From Thioalkalivibrio paradoxus ARh 1 (GTDB lineage Bacteria; Pseudomonadota; Gammaproteobacteria; Ectothiorhodospirales; Ectothiorhodospiraceae), in assembly GCF_000227685.2 (NCBI RefSeq), contig NZ_CP007029.1, positions 780,501-844,500 on the forward strand: DNA of 64,000 bases, written 5' to 3'. Shown piece after piece: positions 38,761 to 46,329 of this stretch (position 1 is its first letter; each line of letters begins with the position of its first letter). The translations under genes and the position numbers were made by a program. The notes beneath the pieces were generated by a model. That model ran no database searches, had not been told where the DNA came from, and saw only the letters and a list, made by a program, of their open reading frames with translations.

Positions 38761-38799
38761 GGAACGACGATGCGTCGGTGAATGCGAGGGCTGGAGGGG

Positions 38800-38928
38800 T
38801 TGACACGACATCCCGAATATTAGAAACTACTCATACGTTGATCGCTAGCCCCCCCTGCTGCGGTCAGCGTACTCCTCCATCCTCCTTTGGTGGTTATTCG
38901 CGCGGACTTCGGTCCGCGCTTTTTTTTG
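38800..38928 (+). ncRNA. Candidate small RNA with anti-Shine-Dalgarno stretch
   Basis: A perfect -35 box TTGACA (38800-38805) is followed about 100 bases later by a strong intrinsic terminator. No protein is encoded between. The -10 is weak (TAGAAA at 38821, 15-base spacer). The predicted transcript is ~95 nt and carries CTCCTCC (38872-38878) and CCTCCTTT (38881-38888), the latter matching the anti-Shine-Dalgarno end of 16S rRNA. A C-rich single-stranded region plus a long U-tail is typical of Hfq-dependent sRNAs. It could also be an attenuated leader of the kinase gene at 39117. Confidence 0.4.
38901..38928 (+). terminator. Intrinsic terminator
   Basis: GCGCGGAC-TTCG-GTCCGCGC (38901-38920) is a perfect eight-base-pair stem with a UUCG tetraloop, followed by eight T residues (38921-38928). 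Confidence 0.88.
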
Positions 38929-39116
38929 CTCCGCAGGGCTGGCCCCGAGCGGCAAGCGTCCTGCCGATGCGGCGAATGTGCCACCCGCTTCAGACACGCA
39001 GCCCTTGCGATACCCCTTCGGGATCGTTTGGTGGCGCTGCTCGAGATGGCGCGGCGATGCCGCAGCGCTGGCGTTGGGTGTCAAGGGCGGGGTTGTCGTG
39101 GCCGCCGCCTGCCTCC

Positions 39117-40604
39117 ATGATCGTGACTGTGTCGTTCCGACTCAACAATCTGCGCAACGCCGTTCTTGCCTTTGTGCTGGTGCCGCTGCTCGGGGTCCTG
39201 ATCGCCCTCGGCATGCTGGGTCTGCGGGAGTTCGAACAGCAGATGCAGCTGCGCATGCAGGAGGATATCGAACTGGTGGCGCGGTCGATTCGGCTGCCGA
39301 TTTCGACCGCGATGGTCCGCCGTGACGCGATGGACGTGCAGCAGGCGCTGGATTCGGCGTTCCAGCTGGAGCAGGTGTTCGGTGTCTACGTCTATGACGC
39401 TGCCGGCGACCTGATCGCCACCAGCGGGCCGCGCAGCCCGTCGCTCGACCGCCGCCGCGACGCCCTGCTGATCACCGCGACCGGCAGCCAGGGTGCGTTC
39501 GACGAACGCCATGGCCGCGAGGTGTTCTCGTTCTTCCTGCCGCTGACCGACGCCGGCGGTCGGATCATCGGCCTTCTGCAGATCACCCGCGACGTTTCCC
39601 GTTTCCAGGCCTACATCGCGCAGATGCGCTGGCAGGGCGGGGTGGTGATCGGGGTGCTGTCGTTGTTGTTCCTACTGATGGTGCTGTGGGGTCATTACCG
39701 CGCGGTGGGGCGCCATGTGGATCTGCTGGCCCAGGCGATGCAGCGGATCGGGCAGGGCGCGCGCGGGCTTCGGGTTCCCGAAGAGGGTCCGGACGAACTG
39801 CGGCTGCTGGCGACCAACATGAACGACATGATCGAGCGGCGCGAGGATTCGGAACGGGCCCTGGAGGCCCAGAGGGCGCAGCAGGCCGAACTCGAGGAAC
39901 GGCTGCGCCAGTCCCAAAAGCTTGCCGCGATCGGGCAGCTCGCCGCCGGGGTGGCCCATGAACTGGGCACGCCGCTCGGCGTCATTGCGGGCCGTGCTCA
40001 GCGGGCGCGGCGCCGGGCCGGAGCGGACTCCCCGCTGGCCAGGGAGATGACGAGCCTGCTCGACGAACTGGGCCGGGTCGAAGGGATCGTGCGCCAGCTC
40101 CTGGATTTCGCCCGCAGGAATCCGCTGAACCGGCGCGAACTGAGGCTGAGCGATCTGGTCGTCGATGTGGTGGCCCGCGCGCGTGCCGCGAACGACTGTC
40201 CGGAGGTTGACGTCCGGGTCGAGGCGTCCGAGCAGGACCGGGATCTCCGGGTGCAGGCGGATCCGGTGCGTCTGGAACAGGCTGTGGGCAACCTGGTCGC
40301 GAATGCGATTCAGTCCGCCCGTACCCAGGTCGTCGTCGCGTGGTGTCGGCCGCAGGATGGCGCGGATGCCGTTGTCGAACTGTCGGTGGCGGACGATGGC
40401 CCGGGCATCGCCGAGGAACACCGGGACCATGTGTTCGAACCGTTTTTCACGACCAAGCCCGTGGGTGGAGGAACCGGCCTGGGGCTGGCGGTGGCGCATG
40501 CCTCGGTGGAGGATCACGGCGGGAGAATCTGGCTGGATCGCAGCTGGCAGGACGGTGCCCGCTTCGTGATGACACTGCCCGTGCATGGAGAACGCAGCCC
40601 GTGA
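39117..40604 (+). CDS. Sensor histidine kinase
   Basis: A 495-residue membrane kinase. The first membrane helix (A-V-L-A-F-V-L-V-P-L-L-G-V-L-I-A-L-G-M) is followed by a periplasmic sensor of about 130 residues and a second helix (V-V-I-G-V-L-S-L-L-F-L-L-M-V-L-W). A HAMP-like linker comes next. The phospho-acceptor H-box is G-V-A-H-E-L-G-T-P-L. The ATPase domain shows N-L-V-A-N-A-I-Q-S-A, D-D-G-P-G-I and G-G-G-T-G-L-G-L-A. It pairs with the NtrC-type regulator downstream, with 181 bases between. The start M-I-V-T-V-S-F at 39117 is chosen because the longer upstream frame runs through the repeat and terminator. Confidence 0.9.
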   Translation: MIVTVSFRLNNLRNAVLAFVLVPLLGVLIALGMLGLREFEQQMQLRMQEDIELVARSIRLPISTAMVRRDAMDVQQALDSAFQLEQVFGVYVYDAAGDLIATSGPRSPSLDRRRDALLITATGSQGAFDERHGREVFSFFLPLTDAGGRIIGLLQITRDVSRFQAYIAQMRWQGGVVIGVLSLLFLLMVLWGHYRAVGRHVDLLAQAMQRIGQGARGLRVPEEGPDELRLLATNMNDMIERREDSERALEAQRAQQAELEERLRQSQKLAAIGQLAAGVAHELGTPLGVIAGRAQRARRRAGADSPLAREMTSLLDELGRVEGIVRQLLDFARRNPLNRRELRLSDLVVDVVARARAANDCPEVDVRVEASEQDRDLRVQADPVRLEQAVGNLVANAIQSARTQVVVAWCRPQDGADAVVELSVADDGPGIAEEHRDHVFEPFFTTKPVGGGTGLGLAVAHASVEDHGGRIWLDRSWQDGARFVMTLPVHGERSP

Positions 40605-40785
40605 CCGAGGGCACGGCGACGCGGGTGCCCGGTGTGTTGCGCGCGGTTTGCGCGGATGAACGGCAACGCCCCAAGGGGGCGGAGACCGTGATCCGCGGTG
40701 GCGGCACGGGCACGAGGGGCCGCCGCCAGCGTCGCCTTCCGGACCCATCGTCCCCATTCCAATCCACAGATTGCACGCATCGGAT

Positions 40786-42192
40786 ATGGCCGAAAATCTC
40801 GCGTTGAACGACAGCTCCGGGCAATCCCTGCCCGAGGCGGTGCTGGTGGTTGAGGATGATCCGGGTCATCGCAGCCTGCTGGACGAAGAACTGACCGATG
40901 CCGGCTATGCGGTACACGCGGTCGCGAGCGCCGAAGATGCGTTGCAGGTGATGGGCGAGCGTTCGTTTGCGCTGATCGTGAGTGATCTGCGCTTGCCCGG
41001 AGCGGACGGCATGGCGGTGCTGGAACAGGCACGGTCGCTGGTGCCGGCTCCCGGCTTCATCATGCTAACGGGCTTTGGAACCATCGATCAGGCCGTGCAT
41101 GCGCTGAAGGCCGGCGCCGACGACTTTCTGACCAAGCCCATCGACCTCGAGCACCTGCGCCTGGCGGCGGATCGCGTGCTGCAGACACGACGCCTGCGGG
41201 CCGAGGTGCAGCAGTACCGCGAGGCGCTGGGAGACCGCGGGTTTCACGGCATGCATGGGCGCAGTCCGGCGATGCTGCGCCTGTTCGAACTGATCCGGCG
41301 AATCGCGCGATCCGACGGCAGCGTATTGGTCAGCGGCGAGTCCGGCACGGGCAAGGAGCTGGTCGCGCGTGCGCTGCACGAGGAGATCCCGCGTGCAAGC
41401 GGCCCGTTCGTCGCGATCAACTGCGCGGGCATTCCCGAGACCCTGCTCGAGTCCGAGCTGCTGGGTCACGCGGCAGGTGCGTTCAGCGGGGCCCGCGGCG
41501 CGCGCAAGGGGCTGTTCCTCGAAGCGGATGGGGGCACCCTGTTCCTGGACGAGATCGGCGAGATGCCCGCCGCGATGCAGACCAAGTTGCTGCGGCTGCT
41601 GCAGGATGGCCGCGTCCGGCCGGTCGGTTCGAACGAGGAGGTCGCGACCGACGTGCGGATCGTCGCGGCGACACATCGCGATCTGTCCGAACTGATGCGC
41701 GAAGGCGACTTCCGCGAGGATCTGTTCTATCGGCTGGAAACATTCCAGATCGAGGTGCCGCCGCTCAGGGAACGCGGCGAGGACATTGAGCGGCTGGTGC
41801 GTCACTTCCTGCGCAGGCAGGCCGCGGCGCGGGAGATCCCGTTGCGGGGGCTGGCGCCGGACGCACTCCGGTTGCTGCTGGGCTATCGCTTTCCGGGCAA
41901 CGTGCGGGAATTGGCCAGCCTGGTCGAGCGCGCTGCGACCCTGGCAACGGGCGACGTGATTCAGGCCGAGGACCTGCCCGATCGCGTTCGGGAAGAACCG
42001 GGGCATGCCCGGCGGTTCGCGGCCGATCCAGCCGGCGCGGGATCCGATGAGCAGTGGTATACGCTCGAAGAACTCGAGGCACGCTACATTCGTCAGGTGC
42101 TTGCCCATACCGGTGGAAACAAGCAACGGGCTGCCCGGATCCTCGGCATTGGCCGCAAGACGCTGTACCGCAAACTGGACGGAGACACGTGA
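40786..42192 (+). CDS. NtrC-family sigma-54 response regulator
   Basis: A 468-residue activator. The receiver domain has the acidic pair V-V-E-D-D-P-G-H and the phospho-Asp in I-V-S-D-L-R-L-P-G. The sigma-54 AAA+ domain has Walker A G-E-S-G-T-G-K-E, the sigma-54 contact loop G-A-F-S-G-A (Ser in place of the usual Thr), Walker B G-G-T-L-F-L-D-E-I-G, and the arginine-finger region. The C-terminal Fis-type HTH is G-G-N-K-Q-R-A-A-R-I-L-G-I-G-R-K-T-L-Y-R-K-L. The partner kinase lies upstream. A sigma-54 promoter and candidate enhancer sites lie immediately downstream, before the DUF4168 gene. Confidence 0.93.
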   Translation: MAENLALNDSSGQSLPEAVLVVEDDPGHRSLLDEELTDAGYAVHAVASAEDALQVMGERSFALIVSDLRLPGADGMAVLEQARSLVPAPGFIMLTGFGTIDQAVHALKAGADDFLTKPIDLEHLRLAADRVLQTRRLRAEVQQYREALGDRGFHGMHGRSPAMLRLFELIRRIARSDGSVLVSGESGTGKELVARALHEEIPRASGPFVAINCAGIPETLLESELLGHAAGAFSGARGARKGLFLEADGGTLFLDEIGEMPAAMQTKLLRLLQDGRVRPVGSNEEVATDVRIVAATHRDLSELMREGDFREDLFYRLETFQIEVPPLRERGEDIERLVRHFLRRQAAAREIPLRGLAPDALRLLLGYRFPGNVRELASLVERAATLATGDVIQAEDLPDRVREEPGHARRFAADPAGAGSDEQWYTLEELEARYIRQVLAHTGGNKQRAARILGIGRKTLYRKLDGDT

Positions 42193-42220
42193 CCGTCGGG
42201 AACGGATCCTTTTGGCGCAT

Positions 42221-42298
42221 GTATCGATATGATACGCTCCGGGCGGGGCTTGGGCAGCGTCGCTGTTCTCTTGGGGTCCGGATTAATTGCTGATTAAT
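42221..42298 (+). promoter_or_regulatory. Candidate activator-binding sites upstream of the sigma-54 promoter
   Basis: GTATC-N5-GATAC (42221-42235) is an inverted repeat about 110 bases upstream of the -12 element, a usual enhancer distance. Two ATTAAT copies (42282-42287, 42293-42298) lie 11 bases apart, one helical turn. These are candidates for the NtrC-type regulator and perhaps IHF; assignment is inference. Confidence 0.45.
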
Positions 42299-42324
42299 AG
42301 GCATTTTTTGGTTACTGAGCGATC

Positions 42325-42341
42325 TTGGCACGGTCGCTGCT
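42325..42341 (+). promoter_or_regulatory. Sigma-54 promoter of the DUF4168 gene
   Basis: TTGGCACGGTCGCTGCT contains the -24 GG (42327-42328) and the -12 GC (42339-42340) with exactly ten bases between them. It matches TGGCACG-N4-TTGCT in all but one base. It is 50 bases before the DUF4168 start. Confidence 0.72.
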
Positions 42342-42390
42342 ACGTCCCTTGGTGCAACTCAAGCCAATGCAATCCGAAAGGAGCTTATTG

Positions 42391-42795
42391 ATGACCATTC
42401 GCAAGACGACGCTGACCCTCGCCCTGACCTCCCTGTTCGCGTTCGGCGGTACCGCCTTGGCTCAGGGGTACGGCGATGCCGGCGCCGGCGCGCCGCCTGC
42501 GGCCTACGGTGAACCCACCCCGGGCTCGGCGGCCATCACCGAACAGACCGTCGACACCTTTGTCGATGCCTTCGTCGCCGTGCAGCAGATCCGCGAGGAC
42601 TTCGCCGAGCGGCTCCAGTCCGCAGCCGACGAGCACGAAGCCCAGACCATGCAGCAGGAAGCTCAGGATGAGATGATGCGGGCTGTCGAGGAATCCGGGA
42701 TGAGCGTGCAGGAGTACAATGAAGTCGCGATCGCGCTGCAGGACGATCCCGAACTGATGCAGCAAATCCAGGAGAAGGCAGCGGACCGGATGTAA
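42391..42795 (+). CDS. Secreted DUF4168 protein
   Basis: A 134-residue exported protein. The signal peptide (M-T-I-R-K-T-T-L-T-L-A-L-T-S-L-F-A-F-G-G) ends at A-L-A-Q. A glycine/proline-rich linker follows, then a helical DUF4168 domain (F-V-D-A-F-V-A-V-Q-Q-I-R-E-D-F, then V-Q-E-Y-N-E-V-A-I-A-L-Q-D-D-P-E-L-M-Q-Q-I). Function unknown; family members are small secreted helical proteins. An AAAGGAG site lies eight bases before ATG 42391. Expression is probably sigma-54 dependent under the two-component system upstream, and a terminator follows the gene closely. Confidence 0.85.
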   Translation: MTIRKTTLTLALTSLFAFGGTALAQGYGDAGAGAPPAAYGEPTPGSAAITEQTVDTFVDAFVAVQQIREDFAERLQSAADEHEAQTMQQEAQDEMMRAVEESGMSVQEYNEVAIALQDDPELMQQIQEKAADRM

Positions 42796-42815
42796 TCCGC
42801 GCCTCCTCCGCGCAG

Positions 42816-42841
42816 GCCGGCCCCCTCGGGGGCCGGCTTTT
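42816..42841 (+). terminator. Intrinsic terminator after the DUF4168 gene
   Basis: GCCGGCCCCC and GGGGGCCGGC form a ten-base-pair stem (42816-42837) with a minimal loop, followed by TTTT. Confidence 0.85.
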
Positions 42842-42858
42842 CGCCGTTCTGGGGTCCC

Positions 42859-42887
42859 TTGAATAATGTGCGCGGCTTGGGTATCCT
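42859..42887 (+). promoter_or_regulatory. rplM-rpsI promoter
   Basis: TTGAAT (42859-42864), a 17-base spacer and TATCCT (42882-42887) lie directly after the DUF4168 terminator and 42 bases before rplM. Confidence 0.6.
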
Positions 42888-42928
42888 TCCGCGCTTTCTT
42901 GGAACGCCCCGCATCCGGAGCAACAGGC

Positions 42929-43357
42929 ATGAAAACCGTAAGCGCCAAGCCGGCCGAAGTCGAACGCGACTGGTACCTCGTCGATGCCGACGGCAAGACC
43001 CTGGGCCGGCTCGCCACTGAAATTGCCCGTCGTTTGCGTGGCAAGCACAAGCCCGTCTACACCCCGCACGTGGATACCGGCGACTACATCGTCGTGATCA
43101 ATGCCGAGAAGATCCATGTGAGCGGCAACAAGGCGAACGACAAGATGTACTATCGCCACACCGGGTACCCGGGTGGCCTGAAGCAGGCGAACTTCACCCA
43201 GATGATCGAGCGTGCGCCGGAGCGGGTGCTGGAGCTGGCTGTGAAGGGCATGCTGCCGAAGAACCCGCTGGGCCGAGCGATGTTCAAGAAGCTGAAGGTC
43301 TATGCCGGCAGCGCGCATCGCCATTCCGCGCAGCAGCCGCAGCCGCTCGAGATCTAG
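42929..43357 (+). CDS. rplM: Ribosomal protein L13
   Basis: A 142-residue protein of the large subunit: M-K-T-V-S-A-K...[27 protein letters not shown], and [10 protein letters not shown]. Canonical length. First gene of the conserved rplM-rpsI operon. Confidence 0.98.
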   Translation: MKTVSAKPAEVERDWYLVDADGKTLGRLATEIARRLRGKHKPVYTPHVDTGDYIVVINAEKIHVSGNKANDKMYYRHTGYPGGLKQANFTQMIERAPERVLELAVKGMLPKNPLGRAMFKKLKVYAGSAHRHSAQQPQPLEI

Positions 43358-43400
43358 TCGCAGTCACAGCAGCAGAGACGACGTCAAGGACAACGCATTC

Positions 43401-43793
43401 ATGGCAATGAACCAGAACTATGGCACCGGTCGCCGCAAGACCGCTTCGGCGCGCGTCTTCCTGCGGCCGGGCAAGGGCGACATTACCGTTAACAGCAAGT
43501 CGCTCAACGACTATTTCGGGCGCGAGACCTCGCGCATGGTGGTCCGGCAGCCGCTGGAGACCGCCGAGGCGACCGACCGCTTCGATGTCGTCGTGACCGT
43601 GAAGGGCGGTGGTGCCAATGGCCAGGCCGGTGCGATCCGGCTTGGCATCGCTCGAGCGCTGGTTCAATATGACGACACGCTGCGGTCGCCGATGCGCCAG
43701 GCCGGGTACATGACGCGCGACGCGCGCGAGGTCGAGCGCAAGAAAGTTGGTCTCGCCAAAGCCCGTCGCGCCAAGCAGTTCTCGAAGCGCTGA
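43401..43793 (+). CDS. rpsI: Ribosomal protein S9
   Basis: A 130-residue small-subunit protein: [38 protein letters not shown], and the tRNA-contacting basic tail [11 protein letters not shown]. It follows rplM by 43 bases. tRNA-Gln begins 38 bases after its stop. Confidence 0.98.
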   Translation: MAMNQNYGTGRRKTASARVFLRPGKGDITVNSKSLNDYFGRETSRMVVRQPLETAEATDRFDVVVTVKGGGANGQAGAIRLGIARALVQYDDTLRSPMRQAGYMTRDAREVERKKVGLAKARRAKQFSKR

Positions 43794-43831
43794 TGTTCCG
43801 GCCCGGAGCCAAGGCTCCAGGCCATCCCGAT

Positions 43832-43905
43832 TGGGGGATCGTCTAGCGGTAGGACTACGGACTCTGACTCCGTCAACCCAGGTTCGAATCCTGGTCCCCC
43901 AGCCA
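43832..43905 (+). tRNA. tRNA-Gln (CUG)
   Basis: Cloverleaf: acceptor TGGGGGA / TCCCCCA, anticodon stem ACGGA with loop CTCTGAC (anticodon CTG) and TCCGT, T-arm CCAGG-TTCGAAT-CCTGG, discriminator G and encoded CCA. 74 bases with CCA. A 107-bp duplication starts inside its T-arm. Confidence 0.95.
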
Positions 43906-43993
43906 ACATGCAGAAGGCCCCCTCGCGGGGCCTTCTGCATGTTGATCGAGCACGGCCAGGGTTCGAACCTGCAAGGTTCGACGCGCGAGGCGC
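43887..43993 (+). repeat. 107-bp direct repeat, copy 1 (tRNA-Gln 3' end)
   Basis: This segment starts in the T-arm of tRNA-Gln and includes its CCA end. It then has an 18-bp perfect hairpin (43904-43944, loop CTCGC) and a segment with two GGTTCGA motifs. It is repeated identically at 44054-44160, 167 bases later. The hairpin begins on the last bases of CCA and may be the tRNA transcript terminator or processing structure. Confidence 0.9.
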
Positions 43994-44053
43994 AGCCGAG
44001 CCGAACAGCGCCGCTTGCGGCGCTGGCCCGAAGGGCGAGGCCGCAGGCCGAGT

Positions 44054-44160
44054 AATCCTGGTCCCCCAGCCAACATGCAGAAGGCCCCCTCGCGGGGCCT
44101 TCTGCATGTTGATCGAGCACGGCCAGGGTTCGAACCTGCAAGGTTCGACGCGCGAGGCGC
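44054..44160 (+). repeat. 107-bp direct repeat, copy 2
   Basis: Identical to 43887-43993, including the partial tRNA-Gln 3' end and the 18-bp hairpin (44071-44111), but with no tRNA 5' part. The 60 bases between the copies contain another GC-rich palindrome (CAGCGCCGC/GCGGCGCTG). The GGDEF/EAL gene starts 18 bases later. Confidence 0.9.
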
Positions 44161-44178
44161 CCCGGCTATACTCAGAGG

Positions 44179-46329
44179 ATGCAACAGGATCCTCCAGTTG
44201 GCAGCGACGCGCCGGAACGCGCAGCCGGCGACTCCGCGGATGCGGCGGTATCGCCGGAGGGCTTTTCTGCCGAAAGCCTGCTGCGTTGCTATCGGGAGTT
44301 GTTCGACCGCGCACCCGTGGGCTACCTGGTCGTGGATTCGCGTGGACGGGTTCTGAAGGTCAACGAGACAGGATCGCTCCTGTTTTCGATCGAGCCCACC
44401 AAGCTGCTGGGCCGGCGCATTGGGGTGATGGTGGCACAGTCGGAGCGCAGCCGGCTTCGGCGCTTTCTGGCCAGCGTTTTCGACGAGGCGGGGGACCAAA
44501 CCCAAGAGATTACACTGGCCACCCGGGGCAACCCCATGACCTGGGTTCGTCTGCAGGCGCGTGCCGACGGCATGGGTCATCGTGCGTTGATCGTCGCGAC
44601 CGATTTTCGGGACCTTGGGGTCAGCCCGGACGAGATGCAGATCGCGGTGTCGGTTTACCGGGTGCTCGACCACGCAGTGATGATCGCCGATGGTGAAAAC
44701 CGCATCGTCTCGGTGAACCCGAGGTTCACGGAGATCACCGGCTACCCTCCGGATGAGGCGATTGAACGGAAGACCAACCTGCTGAAGTCGGGGCGCCAGG
44801 ACGATGCCTTCTATCAGCGAATGTGGCACGCGCTCGAAACCCGCGGGCGCTGGCAGGGCGAGCTGTGGAACCGGCGCAAGAACGGTGAGGAATTCCTGGA
44901 GTCACTGTCGATCCACACGCTGCACGATCGGGAGGGGCGGGTCCTGCGGCGCGTGGCGCTGTTCTCCGACATAACCGACCAGCGCCGCGCGGTCGAGGAG
45001 GCCCAGCGACAGGCCAATCATGATCCCCTGAGTGGACTGCCGAACCGCAACCTGTTCCTGGACCGCCTCGAGCAGGAAGTGCGCAAGGGCCAGCGCAACG
45101 CGCGCTCGGTGGCGCTGCTGTATCTGGATCTCGATCACTTCAAGGAGGTGAACGATACTCTTGGTCATCAGGCCGGAGACCGGCTGCTGCAGGAAGTTGC
45201 CCGGCGTATCCGGGCGAGCGTGCGCGAAACGGATACCGTGGCCCGTCTGGGGGGCGATGAGTTCACGGTGATAATGGGAGACCTGACCGACTTCAACCGG
45301 GTGGATCTCGTGGCCCAGGAAATCGTCGACGCCCTGGCCCGGCCGTTCCCGCTCGGATCGGAAGTGGTCCAGGTGTCCGCAAGTCTCGGGATTGCGTTCT
45401 TCCCTGCCGACGCGGACGGTTCTGCTGAACTGGTCGACCATGCGGACCGCGCGATGTATGCGGCCAAGAAGGCTGGAAGGAACCGCTACCAGTACTTTAC
45501 GCCGCAGCTGCAGTCCAGCTTGCGCGAACGCCATCGACGCATCGCGGAATTGCGCAACGCCTTGTCCAACCGGCAGCTCCAGGTCTATCTGCAGCCGGTC
45601 GTCGACCTGCTATCGGGCGAGACGCGGCTGCTGGAGGCTCTGCTGCGCTGGCAACATCCGGACGACGGTCTGATCCTTCCGGCGCAGTTTCTGCCGCTGG
45701 CCGAGGATATCGGTATCATGGGTGAAATCGGCGACCTGGTATTCGAGCAGGTGTCCGCTGTGGTCGGAGCTGCTGAACCGTCGCATGCCGAAAATCCGGT
45801 GCGTATCGCGATCAACCAGTCGCTGCGCGAGCTGTGCCATGGCCGGGGCGAACGGGGCTGGGTTGGCTATCTGGAGGAATACGGGCTTCCGTTGGACCGG
45901 GTGGTATTCGAAATCACCGAACGCACGCTACTCGAGGGCGGCACCATGGTCGAGTCTCAGGTGTGCAGGGAGATCGAGCAGGGCGTGTCGGTGGCGCTGG
46001 ACGATTTCGGGACCGGGCAATCGTCGATGACCTGTCTCGAACGCATCCCGTTCGAGTACGTCAAACTCGACGGCAGCGTGGTGCGGCGCCTTCCCCACGA
46101 CCGGCCCGCCCGGGCCTTCCTGGAAGCGGTCATCGTGTTGACCGGCAGCCTCGGGATCCGACTGATTGCGGAAGGTGTGGAGACAGAGGCTGAGCGGGAC
46201 TACCTGCGGGCCTCCGGTTGCAGGTTCGCTCAGGGCTTTCTGCTGGGCCCACCGGTTCCTGCCGAGTTCTGCCGGTACCTCAGTGGCGGGGCTCCAGCGG
46301 ATCCGCGTCTTCCCCGGGGTGAAGGGTAA
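44179..46329 (+). CDS. PAS-PAS-GGDEF-EAL cyclic di-GMP enzyme
   Basis: A 716-residue cytoplasmic protein with no membrane helices. Two PAS domains come first (around residues 40-150 and 165-275; G-Y-L-V-V-D-S-R-G, then M-I-A-D-G-E-N-R-I-V-S-V-N). The GGDEF domain is intact (A-R-L-G-G-D-E-F-T-V, around residue 360). The EAL domain keeps E-A-L-L-R-W, A-I-N-Q-S, D-D-F-G-T-G, K-L-D-G and A-E-G-V-E-T. It can in principle make or break cyclic di-GMP; which activity dominates cannot be read. Its last 50 bases overlap the convergent MFS gene. Confidence 0.93.
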   Translation: MQQDPPVGSDAPERAAGDSADAAVSPEGFSAESLLRCYRELFDRAPVGYLVVDSRGRVLKVNETGSLLFSIEPTKLLGRRIGVMVAQSERSRLRRFLASVFDEAGDQTQEITLATRGNPMTWVRLQARADGMGHRALIVATDFRDLGVSPDEMQIAVSVYRVLDHAVMIADGENRIVSVNPRFTEITGYPPDEAIERKTNLLKSGRQDDAFYQRMWHALETRGRWQGELWNRRKNGEEFLESLSIHTLHDREGRVLRRVALFSDITDQRRAVEEAQRQANHDPLSGLPNRNLFLDRLEQEVRKGQRNARSVALLYLDLDHFKEVNDTLGHQAGDRLLQEVARRIRASVRETDTVARLGGDEFTVIMGDLTDFNRVDLVAQEIVDALARPFPLGSEVVQVSASLGIAFFPADADGSAELVDHADRAMYAAKKAGRNRYQYFTPQLQSSLRERHRRIAELRNALSNRQLQVYLQPVVDLLSGETRLLEALLRWQHPDDGLILPAQFLPLAEDIGIMGEIGDLVFEQVSAVVGAAEPSHAENPVRIAINQSLRELCHGRGERGWVGYLEEYGLPLDRVVFEITERTLLEGGTMVESQVCREIEQGVSVALDDFGTGQSSMTCLERIPFEYVKLDGSVVRRLPHDRPARAFLEAVIVLTGSLGIRLIAEGVETEAERDYLRASGCRFAQGFLLGPPVPAEFCRYLSGGAPADPRLPRGEG

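Larger units (their letters stand above)
38453..39116. other. Long intergenic region with repeat and candidate sRNA
   Basis: 664 bases between the MBL gene and the sensor kinase. It contains palindromic repeat copy 2 (38578-38760), a TTGACA box with a candidate small RNA, and a strong terminator (38901-38928). The remaining ~190 bases before the kinase show no gene. Confidence 0.5.

Noticed and set aside
43664-44829. Minus-strand frames over tRNA-Gln giving conserved-looking peptides
   Set aside because: Such peptides are well-known false translations of the tRNA-Gln antisense strand and its repeated tail.
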